This document shows, piece after piece, positions 20,975 to 30,580 of a DNA stretch of 64,000 bases. This DNA comes from Chitinibacter sp046530675. Its GTDB lineage: Bacteria; Pseudomonadota; Gammaproteobacteria; Burkholderiales; Chitinibacteraceae. Positions within the stretch are counted from its first letter, which is position 1. The number at the start of each line of letters is the position of its first letter. Under the pieces are notes generated by a model. That model was not told the DNA's origin. It was given only the letters and a program-made list of their open reading frames with translations, and did not search any database. The DNA lies in the NCBI RefSeq assembly GCF_046530675.1, contig NZ_CP172558.1, forward strand, positions 248,001 through 312,000, in the 5' to 3' direction. Made by a program: the position numbers and the translations under genes.

Positions 20975-21153
20975 TCAAACACGTTTTACCGTACTCTTGG
21001 TCAGAGTTTCGTATTTACGACTTGTTGTAGGGTTTCTCAGGTCCTACAACGGCTGATCTTTCGATCAGCAGATACAATCAACCCAATTTATTACTGTAAA
21101 AACAAGTTACCCTGTTTTCACATTGTTTAATTAGGAGATATTACTTCTTCTAT

Positions 21154-21165
21154 TTTGTTAAAGAA
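21154..21165 (-). promoter_or_regulatory. boxA antitermination site in the 16S-23S spacer
   Basis: TTCTTTAACAAA on the minus strand, the usual boxA core for Nus-factor antitermination, lying between tRNA-Ala and 23S. It matches the boxA in the 16S leader. Confidence 0.7.
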
Positions 21166-21313
21166 CGATACAGTCACACATTCCTGTGTGGGTCTGATTT
21201 AAGAAACCAGAACAAAATCACCAGACCGAATCATTATTTCTGATTCGTCTACTGACTGAATTCTGAACTCTTGTTTGCTGCGCCACCGCTTGCACAGTGC
21301 TCGCCGCAAGGCG

Positions 21314-21389
21314 TGGTGGAGGATGACGGGATCGAACCGACGACCCCCTGCTTGCAAAGCAGGTGCTCTCCCAACTGAGCTAATCCCCC
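21314..21389 (-). tRNA. tRNA-Ala (anticodon TGC)
   Basis: 76 bases including encoded CCA. The acceptor stem GGGGGAT pairs with ATCCTCC, the anticodon loop is CTTTGCAAG, and the T-arm carries GGTTCGATCC. In the 16S-23S spacer, as in most betaproteobacteria. Confidence 0.97.
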
Positions 21390-21427
21390 AATCTGGCATG
21401 ACTAAGCTGTTTCCATTGACTCGTCAA

Positions 21428-21504
21428 TGGTGGGTCAGATAGGAATCGAACCTATGACCCCCGCGTTATCAACACGGTGCTCTAACCGACTGAGCTACTG
21501 ACCC
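21428..21504 (-). tRNA. tRNA-Ile (anticodon GAT)
   Basis: 77 bases including encoded CCA. The acceptor stem GGGTCAG pairs with CTGACCC, the anticodon loop is TTGATAA, and the T-arm carries GGTTCGATTCC. Lies 38 bases before tRNA-Ala in the spacer. Confidence 0.97.
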
Positions 21505-21564
21505 AGCTTCCAACTCAACAACTTCTTTCATTTATGAATGAAGTCGTCTCTGTATCTTCAAATT

Positions 21565-21583
21565 TACAGCCGATGAGTGTGAG
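21565..21583 (-). other. 3' half of the 16S rRNA processing stem
   Basis: A 19-base sequence perfectly complementary to 23279-23297 on the other side of 16S. Pairing of the two would form the RNase III cleavage helix around pre-16S rRNA; it extends a few more pairs past a bulge. Confidence 0.8.
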
Positions 21584-21608
21584 TCCTTGACCCGCAGGTC
21601 TTGCTCTT

Positions 21609-23144
<1,536 letters not shown>

Positions 23145-23278
23145 ATCGCTATGCTATTTTTACTACTTGGCTTGTACTTCAATACTCAAAGAAACTGCGA
23201 GATAAACTCTAAAGAGTTCGTCTTTCAATTTTCTTTTCAATTGAGTGCAAGCACTTGATTTGACTTACGAATCAAGGG

Positions 23279-23297
23279 CTCACACTCATCGGCTGTA
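23279..23297 (-). other. 5' half of the 16S rRNA processing stem
   Basis: Exact reverse complement of 21565-21583, lying in the leader about 135 bases before mature 16S. Together they bracket 16S as an RNase III substrate. Confidence 0.8.
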
Positions 23298-23300
23298 GAT

Positions 23301-23310
23301 TGTTAAAGAT
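23301..23310 (-). promoter_or_regulatory. boxA antitermination site in the 16S leader
   Basis: ATCTTTAACA on the minus strand, about 60 bases after the predicted transcription start, next to the processing stem. Confidence 0.7.
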
Positions 23311-23368
23311 CGGGCTGAACAACCAAGAAACACACTTCGTTTCGTTGCGTCATCAGCAGAGAGGCCGA

Positions 23369-23397
23369 ACTATACCCATCGGACCGGAACCCGTCAA
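23369..23397 (-). promoter_or_regulatory. Strong sigma-70 promoter of the rRNA operon
   Basis: On the minus strand TTGACG (23392-23397), a 17-base spacer, then TATAGT (23369-23374), followed by a GC-rich discriminator (TCGGCC) typical of rRNA promoters under ppGpp control. The predicted start is near 23362, giving a leader of roughly 220 bases. Confidence 0.8.
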
Positions 23398-23429
23398 CTG
23401 CTATCGAGCAAGAAAATGCCACAAAGGCG

Positions 23430-25439
23430 TTAAGTCATTGATTTTTTATTCAACAATTCCAGCATTCTAGCCGCCATTCCCGAGTGTTCTTTTTTAACTT
23501 CAGACGATTGTTCGTATTTTCCCGAGAGTCGTCCGCTGAAATGAACGTCCTGATGCGACATTTCATCGAGAAAACGGCTTGGGCGGGTAATTTGCCATTC
23601 GCCTGCACGACGACGCTTACTGCAATAAGTAATCGTCAGGCTACGTTGCGCACGGGTGATGCCCACATACATCAGTCGACGCTCTTCTTCGACCATACCG
23701 GTTTCGATCGAGTTTTGGTGCGGCAAAATGTCTTCTTCACAGCCAATTAAAAAGACGTGCGGGTACTCGAGCCCTTTACTGGCGTGCAGCGTTGACAGGC
23801 GTACCGCGTCGATTTCTTCTTCGTCGCGCCCTTCGAGCATCGTAATGATCGCAATCGTTTGAACGATCTCGATCAGGTTTTTGCCGTCCTCTTCGCCTTT
23901 CTTATTAATCCATCCCGCCAGATCAAGAATGCTTTTCCATTTATTTTCGGCCGGTTTTTGTTCTTCGGTCTCGTACAGCCACGCTTCGTAATCAATCGCG
24001 CCCAATAGTTCTTGCAATAATTGCCCTGCCGGTTCGCGTTCGGCACGCGCTTGCAGTTTGCCGATGAAATTGCAGAAGGTATGCAGCATCTCGTTTTGCG
24101 CAGCTTGAATCTGGTGAATAAACCCCTCCTCGTATACCGCTGAAAACAAGGATATTTGCCGGCTAGCGGCATATGCCCCCAGTTTTTCCAAAGTCACATT
24201 ACCAATCCCGCGTTTTGGCGTGGTTACGGCGCGGATAAACGCCGGGTCGTCGTTCTCGTTTGCGATCAGCCGCAGATAGGCCAGAATGTCTTTGATCTCG
24301 GCGCGATCAAAAAAGCTCTCGCCCGCCGCCATCACATAGGGAATTTTGTCACTGCGTAGCTGCGCCTCGACAATGCGCGCCTGAAAATTGCCGCGATACA
24401 AAATCGCGTAATCTTTATACGAGGTGCGATTGAGTAGCATATGCTGGCGCAAACGGTCAGCAACGCATTTGGCTTCGTCTTCGTCGCCCTTGGTTTCGAC
24501 GACCTTGATCAGATCGCCCTCGCCCAGATCGGACCAGAGTTTCTTCTCGAATAATTTCGGGTTATTGCCGATCACCGCGTTCGCGCAGCGCAAAATCCGC
24601 GCGACCGAGCGATAGTTTTGCTCGAGCTTGATGACTTCGAGTTTAGGAAAATCGGTTTTCAGCAGATTTAAGTTTTCAACGTTCGCGCCGCGCCAGGCGT
24701 AAATACTCTGGTCATCGTCACCGACCGCAGTGAAGTAGCCTGTGATGTCGGTCAGCAATTTGATCAACTGATACTGCGTCGTATTGGTGTCCTGATATTC
24801 GTCGATCAGCAAATAGCGCAGCTTATTGCGCCATTTTTTTAATACTTCTTCATTGTCTTCAAATAAATCGACCGGCAAACGAATCAGATCGTCAAAATCG
24901 ACCGCCTGATAGGCATACAGTGTGTCCTGATAGGCACGGTAAATTTTGGCCAGCTGCAATTCACCCTCGGATGTAGCCATGACCATCGCCCGATCCGGCG
25001 AAACACGATCATTTTTCAGCATGGAGATATGGCTGGCAGTCTGGCGAATCAGCGCCTTATCGGTCGTTACCAATTGATCGGCAATGATTTTGTTCGCGTC
25101 GGCCGAATCCAGAATTGAGAATTTGGGCTTATAACCCAGATGTGGCGCTTCTTCGCGCAGGATTTTCATCCCCAGACTATGAAAAGTCGATACCGTCAGC
25201 CCGCGCAGGCGAGCAGCGGGCAACAAAGTCGCCACCCGTTCCGACATTTCACGTGCGGCCTTATTGGTAAACGTAATAGCCGCAATATTGCGCGCATCCA
25301 TGCCCGCCGTTTCGATCAGATAGGCAATCTTTTGCGTAATCACCCGCGTTTTGCCCGAGCCAGCACCAGCCAGAACAAGGCAAGGACCGGATAAATACTG
25401 TACGGCAGCACGTTGCTGGGGGTTGAGTAAATGCAACAT
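23430..25439 (-). CDS. rep: ATP-dependent DNA helicase Rep
   Basis: A 3'-5' superfamily-1 helicase that clears proteins ahead of the replication fork. 669 residues, almost the E. coli Rep length. Walker A LAGAGSGKTRVI is near residues 23-34, followed by AAITFTNKAAREM, STFHSLG, LLIDEYQDTN (Walker B), VGDDDQSIYAWRGA, EQNYRS, then VRLSTLHASKGLEYPHVF and YVGITRAQ. The C-terminus lacks the longer tail of UvrD. Its stop lies only 30 bases from the -35 box of the rRNA promoter on the same strand, so Rep transcription could read into the rRNA operon; no terminator is visible between them. Confidence 0.95.
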   Translation of the reverse strand: MLHLLNPQQRAAVQYLSGPCLVLAGAGSGKTRVITQKIAYLIETAGMDARNIAAITFTNKAAREMSERVATLLPAARLRGLTVSTFHSLGMKILREEAPHLGYKPKFSILDSADANKIIADQLVTTDKALIRQTASHISMLKNDRVSPDRAMVMATSEGELQLAKIYRAYQDTLYAYQAVDFDDLIRLPVDLFEDNEEVLKKWRNKLRYLLIDEYQDTNTTQYQLIKLLTDITGYFTAVGDDDQSIYAWRGANVENLNLLKTDFPKLEVIKLEQNYRSVARILRCANAVIGNNPKLFEKKLWSDLGEGDLIKVVETKGDEDEAKCVADRLRQHMLLNRTSYKDYAILYRGNFQARIVEAQLRSDKIPYVMAAGESFFDRAEIKDILAYLRLIANENDDPAFIRAVTTPKRGIGNVTLEKLGAYAASRQISLFSAVYEEGFIHQIQAAQNEMLHTFCNFIGKLQARAEREPAGQLLQELLGAIDYEAWLYETEEQKPAENKWKSILDLAGWINKKGEEDGKNLIEIVQTIAIITMLEGRDEEEIDAVRLSTLHASKGLEYPHVFLIGCEEDILPHQNSIETGMVEEERRLMYVGITRAQRSLTITYCSKRRRAGEWQITRPSRFLDEMSHQDVHFSGRLSGKYEQSSEVKKEHSGMAARMLELLNKKSMT

Positions 25440-25577
25440 TCAGGAACAATTTTGGCGGTCAAGAAGTCTTAAATGGTATCACGCCACCTGGTTGGATGAC
25501 GCAGGTCGGCCAGGACTAGCGACAATCGGAAATTTACCTTACATATACAAGTGAGGCTTTAAAAACCGGGGATTATC

Positions 25578-26477
25578 GTGATACTCAGCGCGCTTCAGCC
25601 TGTTCCTGCTCAGGATTTAAATATTGGCATTCCGCTGGCTTATCCCATTTATGATGAGCAGACACGATTGTTGCTGCGCGAAGGCCAGATTATTCGCAAT
25701 GAAAAACACCTGACTCAACTGAGCCAAAACGGTATTTTTCGGAATGTACAACATCAACCTCCCGCCGCACCCACACGCAACAAACCGGTTCTGAGCAATT
25801 TGAGTCGCTATTCGACACGGCCACGCACCATCACCAAACCTTCCCGGCACTTGGCACAGGTTCGGCTGCAACCCAATGCGATACTCCACGCACAAAGACT
25901 CGACGACGCACAGCGAATTCAGGTTTCACTCAGATTAATCGGCTGGCTGGATAAAGCCGGCGTCTTGATTAGCAACACCAATCCGGATGGTATTGTGCTG
26001 CCATTTCAGATCGGCGAGCAGCTCAAGCTAAAAACCATCGTTGGCAAAGAGGTGGTTGCATTTCAAAGCCGCGTTGAACAAATCTGCTCGCACCCTTTTC
26101 CCTACCTACATCTGAGCTGGCCGGACCAACTGGAAATCCACCAGTTGCGTAACAGCTTCCGTGTACAAAGCAATTTGATCGTCAGCATTAGCACCAAAGG
26201 GCGAGCCAGCCTGCCAGCCAAGATCATCAATTTGTCAGCAACAGGGGCGATGCTGGAAGGAAATACACTTGAGCTTGAAGCAGAGCAACGGATTCAAATC
26301 ACGATGAGACTGCGCATCGCCGAAGGCGATCACACTCTGCGCATTGCTGCGACCGTGCGTAACTGCCATATCGATCCACCGGCAATTAACACGCAATATG
26401 GCATCGAATTTGACCCACTCGCCGTTTCCGAATTGCTGTTTATCGAGCACTATATCTACCACTGCCTGATGAAATGA
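25578..26477 (+). CDS. PilZ domain protein (putative cyclic-di-GMP receptor)
   Basis: A 299-residue cytoplasmic protein with a C-terminal PilZ domain (about 190-295). The c-di-GMP signature is visible as RNSFR (RxxxR) near residue 192 followed by NLSATG (D/NxSxxG) near 216. The middle (about 105-185) resembles the YcgR-type N-terminal barrel that precedes PilZ in flagellar brake proteins. Residues 15-60 (LREGQIIRNEKHLTQLSQNGIF) resemble the N-terminal motif found in some HD-GYP proteins. The start is a GTG with GGGGA 6 bases upstream. It may control motility or surface behaviour. It diverges from rep and converges with nth. Confidence 0.82.
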   Translation: MILSALQPVPAQDLNIGIPLAYPIYDEQTRLLLREGQIIRNEKHLTQLSQNGIFRNVQHQPPAAPTRNKPVLSNLSRYSTRPRTITKPSRHLAQVRLQPNAILHAQRLDDAQRIQVSLRLIGWLDKAGVLISNTNPDGIVLPFQIGEQLKLKTIVGKEVVAFQSRVEQICSHPFPYLHLSWPDQLEIHQLRNSFRVQSNLIVSISTKGRASLPAKIINLSATGAMLEGNTLELEAEQRIQITMRLRIAEGDHTLRIAATVRNCHIDPPAINTQYGIEFDPLAVSELLFIEHYIYHCLMK

Positions 26478-26484
26478 TGACCCA

Positions 26485-27135
26485 TTAACGCCCCGGCGGT
26501 GGCGTCATGATTTTGCTGCGGTAGTCGCAAACATCATTGACCACACAGCGCCAGCATTCGGGTTTGCGCGCTTTGCAGATATAACGGCCATGTAAAATCA
26601 GCCAGTGATGCGCGTTGAGCAGAAACTCCGGTGGAGTGACTTTCATCAGTTTGTCTTCCACCGCACGAACATCCTTGCCCGGCGCCAGCCCGGTGCGATT
26701 ACCCAAACGGAAAATATGCGTATCCACCGCAATCGTTGGCACACCAAACGCCGTATTGAGTATCACATTGGCCGTTTTTCGCCCCACGCCGGGCAAGGCC
26801 TCCAGGCTCTCGCGATCTCGCGGCACCTCACCGCCGTGCAACTCGATCAGCATGCGACAGGTTTCAAGCAAATGCTTGGCCTTGCTGCGATACAAACCAA
26901 TGGTATTGATGTAGGACTCAAGCCCAGACTGCCCTAGCGCCAGAATCCCCTGGGGGGTATTAGCCACCGGAAATAAAATTTTCGTCGCCTTATTCACGCC
27001 GACATCGGTCGCCTGTGCCGACAGCAACACCGCTGTCAGCAATTCAAATGGCGTTGTGTAGTGCAACTCGGTCGTCGGATTTGGGTCGAGCTCGGCGAGG
27101 CGGGCATAAAAAGTGTAACGGGTCTGTTTATTCAT
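26485..27135 (-). CDS. nth: Endonuclease III
   Basis: A base-excision-repair glycosylase/AP lyase that removes oxidised pyrimidines. 216 residues from the ATG at 27135, matching the family; the longer frame to 27210 adds an unrelated extension. The helix-hairpin-helix LEALPGVGRKTANVIL carries the catalytic Lys, and VDTHIFRLGNR the catalytic Asp. The C-terminal iron-sulphur loop is complete: Cys-x6-Cys-x2-Cys-x5-Cys (from CKARKPECWRC to the final Cys of VVNDVC). Convergent with the PilZ gene and divergent from the lytic transglycosylase. Confidence 0.96.
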   Translation of the reverse strand: MNKQTRYTFYARLAELDPNPTTELHYTTPFELLTAVLLSAQATDVGVNKATKILFPVANTPQGILALGQSGLESYINTIGLYRSKAKHLLETCRMLIELHGGEVPRDRESLEALPGVGRKTANVILNTAFGVPTIAVDTHIFRLGNRTGLAPGKDVRAVEDKLMKVTPPEFLLNAHHWLILHGRYICKARKPECWRCVVNDVCDYRSKIMTPPPGR

Positions 27136-27314
27136 GGTTTCAATCGGATTCGATGCAGCGGCGAATATGGCACTAATCCCGCCCTCGGGCAAGCTGGCAT
27201 AAATAGGCACAATCCGGGCTAAATAACCGTTGGCACGAATAATTCACCTCGGGCATTGACCCTACCCCGCTCTACGGCCAGAATTACAATTCAGTGAATG
27301 ACAAGTGTTTCAAT

Positions 27315-27932
27315 ATGTTGAAGTTTTTACTACCCATTATTTTAAGCGGCGGCTTGCTCGCTCAATATGCGCAAGCCGGTGCGCAGCGCGAAGAGTATCT
27401 CTCCGACTCGGTAGCGAGCAGCCTGCGCCGCACCATTGCCGACCGGATCGAGCCCAAGCTGATTTTTAGCAGTCAAGCTGAAGCCAACGCCTGGCTCAAC
27501 GAGATGTCGGGTCGGCTAGCCGGCCGGATTCCCGATGAATTTGTCCGCCGCAAATTACTCACTGCCATTCACTACGAAGCGACGCGTGCCGGACTCGACC
27601 CACAAATGGTACTCGGACTGATTCATGTTGAAAGTCGTTTTAACCGTTACGCCATCAGTCCAGTCGGCGCACGCGGATTAATGCAGGTTATGCCATTCTG
27701 GCAACGGGCCATCGGCACGCCAGAACAAAGCCTGTTCGATATGAACACCAATCTGCGCTACGGCTGCTCAATCCTGCGGCATTATCTGAATATCGAAAAC
27801 GGCGACCTGTTCCGCGCACTCGGCCGCTACAACGGCAGCTTGGGCAAAGCCGAGTACCCGAATCTGGTTTACTCTGCGTGGAAAGGTTATTACGACTGGA
27901 ATACAAAATTGGCGCAGGGGTATACCCAGTAA
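27315..27932 (+). CDS. Lytic transglycosylase, SLT domain
   Basis: A periplasmic murein-cleaving enzyme, about 205 residues. The ATG at 27315 begins a signal peptide (MLKFLLPIILSGGLLAQYA, cleavage near QAG). An in-frame GTG at 27294 is possible, but neither start has a strong ribosome-binding site. The single SLT domain (about 95-195) has the catalytic Glu in LIHVESRFNRYAISPVGA, the GLMQVMP signature, and RALGRYNGSLG with the conserved Asn. No LysM or other binding module is present. It would release anhydromuropeptides during growth or assembly of envelope machines. Confidence 0.88.
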   Translation: MLKFLLPIILSGGLLAQYAQAGAQREEYLSDSVASSLRRTIADRIEPKLIFSSQAEANAWLNEMSGRLAGRIPDEFVRRKLLTAIHYEATRAGLDPQMVLGLIHVESRFNRYAISPVGARGLMQVMPFWQRAIGTPEQSLFDMNTNLRYGCSILRHYLNIENGDLFRALGRYNGSLGKAEYPNLVYSAWKGYYDWNTKLAQGYTQ

Positions 27933-27971
27933 AGGCCTGATATAAAACAGCCCCATGGATATACCCATAGA

Positions 27972-28892
27972 TCATGCTTTTTTAAGCTGACGACTATAAT
28001 ACTCCAGCGTCGTTTTGGTTTTGGTCTCCTGACTTTCGCTTACCGCGATCCCGCACTGCAACAGATACGCTTTGAACTCGGCAACCGCCTGAAACGTTTC
28101 TGCAGGCAGACATTTGGTCGACACCTCCAGAATTCGAGCGCCATCAGGATAAAGCCACATTTCGACCGTAATTGCGCGCGGAAAATCCTTGGGCTGATGT
28201 TTGGCTTTCAGCAGAAAAGTCGGCCCCAACACAACCAGATCGTCAAGCTTGATACCCGCAGGTGCATGCGCTTCAAAAAAAGCCCGCTGCCCTTTGGAAA
28301 ACAGCGATGACAGCGATGTTTTGCCCTCGGTCGCATCGAGTACGTCGCGCCCGGTACACGCACCTTTGAATGAGCCAGAACAAACAAAACCACCGGGCAT
28401 CAGGTCGACCTCAACCTTGAAGCTCGCCGAACGGCGCAAATCCTGCTGCAAATCATCCGGATTAATCGGACGCAACTTGATCACCGTGTCGGCTCGCCCA
28501 CCCTGAATACGCCGGGCACGTACCACCAGACCGGCTTTGAACAGTTTCAGATCGGGCGTATCAAAGAAAAACGCTTGCCGTGGCTGCGCCTCGACCGGAT
28601 CCAGTTTGAGCCGTTTGACGGTCGCCTGTTGTTCGGCCAAGGGTACCGTCAGCTTTAATTCGATGCTGTCCGAGCTTTTGCTCAACGCCATGATTTTCAT
28701 CACGGCATCGGGCGACAAGGGTTGGCTCACCGCTGCGGCCTTCGCAGGACGGCTGGTCGTGGCGGTCGGCGTTCTAGCGCTACGCGCTACCGTAGTTTTT
28801 TTAGTCGCAGCCGGGCTCGTGACCGGCTTTACCGCTGGTTTTACTGCCGGTTTCGCCGTTGTACTCGCTGGCGCTTTTTTCGTCGTTGTCAT
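27972..28892 (-). CDS. CYTH-domain protein with histone-H1-like basic N-terminal tail
   Basis: 306 residues in two parts. Residues 1-60 are almost only Ala, Lys, Pro, Thr, Ser and Arg (repeated AKPAVKP, TTKKAP), like the tail of histone H1; it should be unfolded and could bind DNA, RNA or polyphosphate. Residues about 75-300 look like a CYTH (triphosphate tunnel) domain: SIELKLTVP, FFDTPDLKLFKAGLVVRARR, DTVIKLRP and a later ITVEMWL strand. The ExExK signature is degenerate (SIELK, first Glu replaced by Ser). CYTH proteins hydrolyse or bind triphosphates and polyphosphates. It lies 33 bases after a CYTH-Ppx fusion gene on the same strand, suggesting one operon for polyphosphate handling. The fold call is good; activity is unknown. 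Confidence 0.68.
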   Translation of the reverse strand: MTTTKKAPASTTAKPAVKPAVKPVTSPAATKKTTVARSARTPTATTSRPAKAAAVSQPLSPDAVMKIMALSKSSDSIELKLTVPLAEQQATVKRLKLDPVEAQPRQAFFFDTPDLKLFKAGLVVRARRIQGGRADTVIKLRPINPDDLQQDLRRSASFKVEVDLMPGGFVCSGSFKGACTGRDVLDATEGKTSLSSLFSKGQRAFFEAHAPAGIKLDDLVVLGPTFLLKAKHQPKDFPRAITVEMWLYPDGARILEVSTKCLPAETFQAVAEFKAYLLQCGIAVSESQETKTKTTLEYYSRQLKKA

Positions 28893-28925
28893 GGCTTCCT
28901 CACCGTCTTTAAAGTGTGTCGCGAC

Positions 28926-30416
28926 TCAATCAAATCGTTCGGCCAGCACGCCATGGCGCAAACCACGGTCACTGACGGTGAAACGATCCTTGCCCAGTTT
29001 TTCCATTATTGTTCGCACAATGCACGCCCCGGCCAGAATGACTTCGGCACGTTTGGGTTGCAGCCCGATGATTTGTCGGCGCTCGTCTGCAGTTCGTGTG
29101 CGATAAAGTTCGATCTGACGATTAATTTCGTCCAGCGTCACGATCGCGCCTTGCACCACATTCGCGTCATATTTCGCCAGCTGATGCATAACGGCAGTCA
29201 TATTGGTTACACCACCGCCCATCGCTACCAAAATATCAGACGATTCACGGCCATCGAGTCGCGACAACTCGGCACCAATCTCGGCAAGAGCCTGATTGAG
29301 TACCTCGGTTGAAACCGGACCATCGAGCCCGAATCGCTCGGTAAATTTGACCGCACCAACTTCGACACTGAAACGCTCATCGACCTGCGTATCGTGGCCG
29401 AAACTGAATTGCGAGCTGCCACCACCAGTATCAAAAACCACCAGCGAACCACTGATTTTGTCCAGCCCTGATCGGGCTGCGTGATAAGCCAGACGCCCCT
29501 CTTCTTCGCCCGAAACGACTTCAATCGCGACACCGGTTTGCGCCAGAATTGCAGCGACCGTTGCCGCGCCATTATCGGCAATGCGCAATCCGGCCGTACC
29601 GACTGCGACTAGCGCCTGAACCTTGTGCTGACGAGCCTCGGCGACCATGCCCTTGATCGCAGTGACAGTACGATTCAAGGCAGAATCCAGAATCACCCGT
29701 TGCTGGCCAAAGCCTTCCCCCAGCTGGGTGACTTCAGCACGATCAACGAGCGTTCTCCAGCGTCCATCAACACTACGCTCGCCAATATGAAATTTGATCG
29801 AATTGGTTCCGGCATCAATCACGCCATAATGCTCTGGTTCGTCATGCAACAAAGCAAGCAAACCTTTTGGATAACTGGTATTGCTATAGCCCCCCAGCCC
29901 AATCGACCTGACGGCATCGATGACAGCTTGTGCATCCTCACCTTCGATGGCAATTGTTGCGATCGATTTGCCATTGACGCTGACTTCAGACAGCTCGGAA
30001 GTGCAGCCGCCGATCAGATAACGAACGCGGCGCTTGTGGACATTCACAATTTCGATGGCAGCACTGGGAGCAACAAACTGCGCGAGAAACTCATCGAGTG
30101 TGTAACTGTCTTGCGTCAACGTTGGCACAGGCAAATGCAGCGATTGCAACACTTTGGCGACCTCGTTGACCGGCAAGGGAAAACCAGCCTTCATCACCGG
30201 AGTCCATTGCTCAAGCCTGTCAGCATTGACCTCGCGCAGCACCTTGATGTCCATCAGATCATCGCGAACCTTGACGTTGTCGCCACCTTTGGAAAGCAAA
30301 TAAAGTTCATCGCTTTCCTGTACGCCGGTCGGGCTCAGTTTGGCAAGATGCGCGTCAACGCCAAAAAAATGCCGTCCGAACGAGCGCCATTCCCAGCGCG
30401 GTTTGATATCAGCCAT
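28926..30416 (-). CDS. Exopolyphosphatase/GppA-family phosphatase with N-terminal CYTH-like domain
   Basis: 496 residues from the ATG at 30416, chosen for a strong AAGGTGAT 6 bases upstream. The C-terminal part (about 200-495) is a Ppx/GppA phosphatase with all phosphate-binding motifs: VIDAGTNSIKFHIGE, VGTAGLR, VSGEEEGRLAYHA, VFDTGGGSSQFSFG, AMGGGVTNMTAV and SDRGLRHGVL. The first 195 residues resemble a CYTH fold: WEWRSFG, a basic strand DNVKVRDDLMDIKVLREV, then IEIVNVHKRRVRYLIGG and EVSVNGKSIATIAIEGEDA with alternating acidic and basic residues. This pairing joins a polyphosphate-binding tunnel to an exopolyphosphatase. It is followed by a second CYTH gene and sits downstream of the katG terminator. 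Ppx identity is secure; the N-terminal fold is an inference. Confidence 0.82.
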   Translation of the reverse strand: MADIKPRWEWRSFGRHFFGVDAHLAKLSPTGVQESDELYLLSKGGDNVKVRDDLMDIKVLREVNADRLEQWTPVMKAGFPLPVNEVAKVLQSLHLPVPTLTQDSYTLDEFLAQFVAPSAAIEIVNVHKRRVRYLIGGCTSELSEVSVNGKSIATIAIEGEDAQAVIDAVRSIGLGGYSNTSYPKGLLALLHDEPEHYGVIDAGTNSIKFHIGERSVDGRWRTLVDRAEVTQLGEGFGQQRVILDSALNRTVTAIKGMVAEARQHKVQALVAVGTAGLRIADNGAATVAAILAQTGVAIEVVSGEEEGRLAYHAARSGLDKISGSLVVFDTGGGSSQFSFGHDTQVDERFSVEVGAVKFTERFGLDGPVSTEVLNQALAEIGAELSRLDGRESSDILVAMGGGVTNMTAVMHQLAKYDANVVQGAIVTLDEINRQIELYRTRTADERRQIIGLQPKRAEVILAGACIVRTIMEKLGKDRFTVSDRGLRHGVLAERFD

Positions 30417-30534
30417 CAGTATCACCTTTTTAATCAATCATTCATCAAGCAAATCTTTTAAAGTCATAGCACATGACTCTGAATTTACCCGGTCTTTGTT
30501 GCTCCTTATTGATTTAACTTCGGACTCCAAGCCA

Positions 30535-30570
30535 CAAAAAAAGCCGACCTCCAAGGTCGGCTTTTTTATT
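30535..30570 (-). terminator. Rho-independent terminator of katG
   Basis: AAGCCGACC-TCCA-AGGTCGGCTT hairpin, A-rich on one side and T-rich on the other, lying just after the katG stop and before the CYTH-Ppx gene. The flanks make it able to work in both directions. Confidence 0.9.
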
Positions 30571-30580
30571 CACAACTCAT

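Noticed and set aside
28537..29312. Long plus-strand open frames opposite the CYTH and CYTH-Ppx genes
   Set aside because: They lie antisense to two well-supported genes, have Ala/Thr/Arg-biased composition from the opposite strand's codons and no family features.
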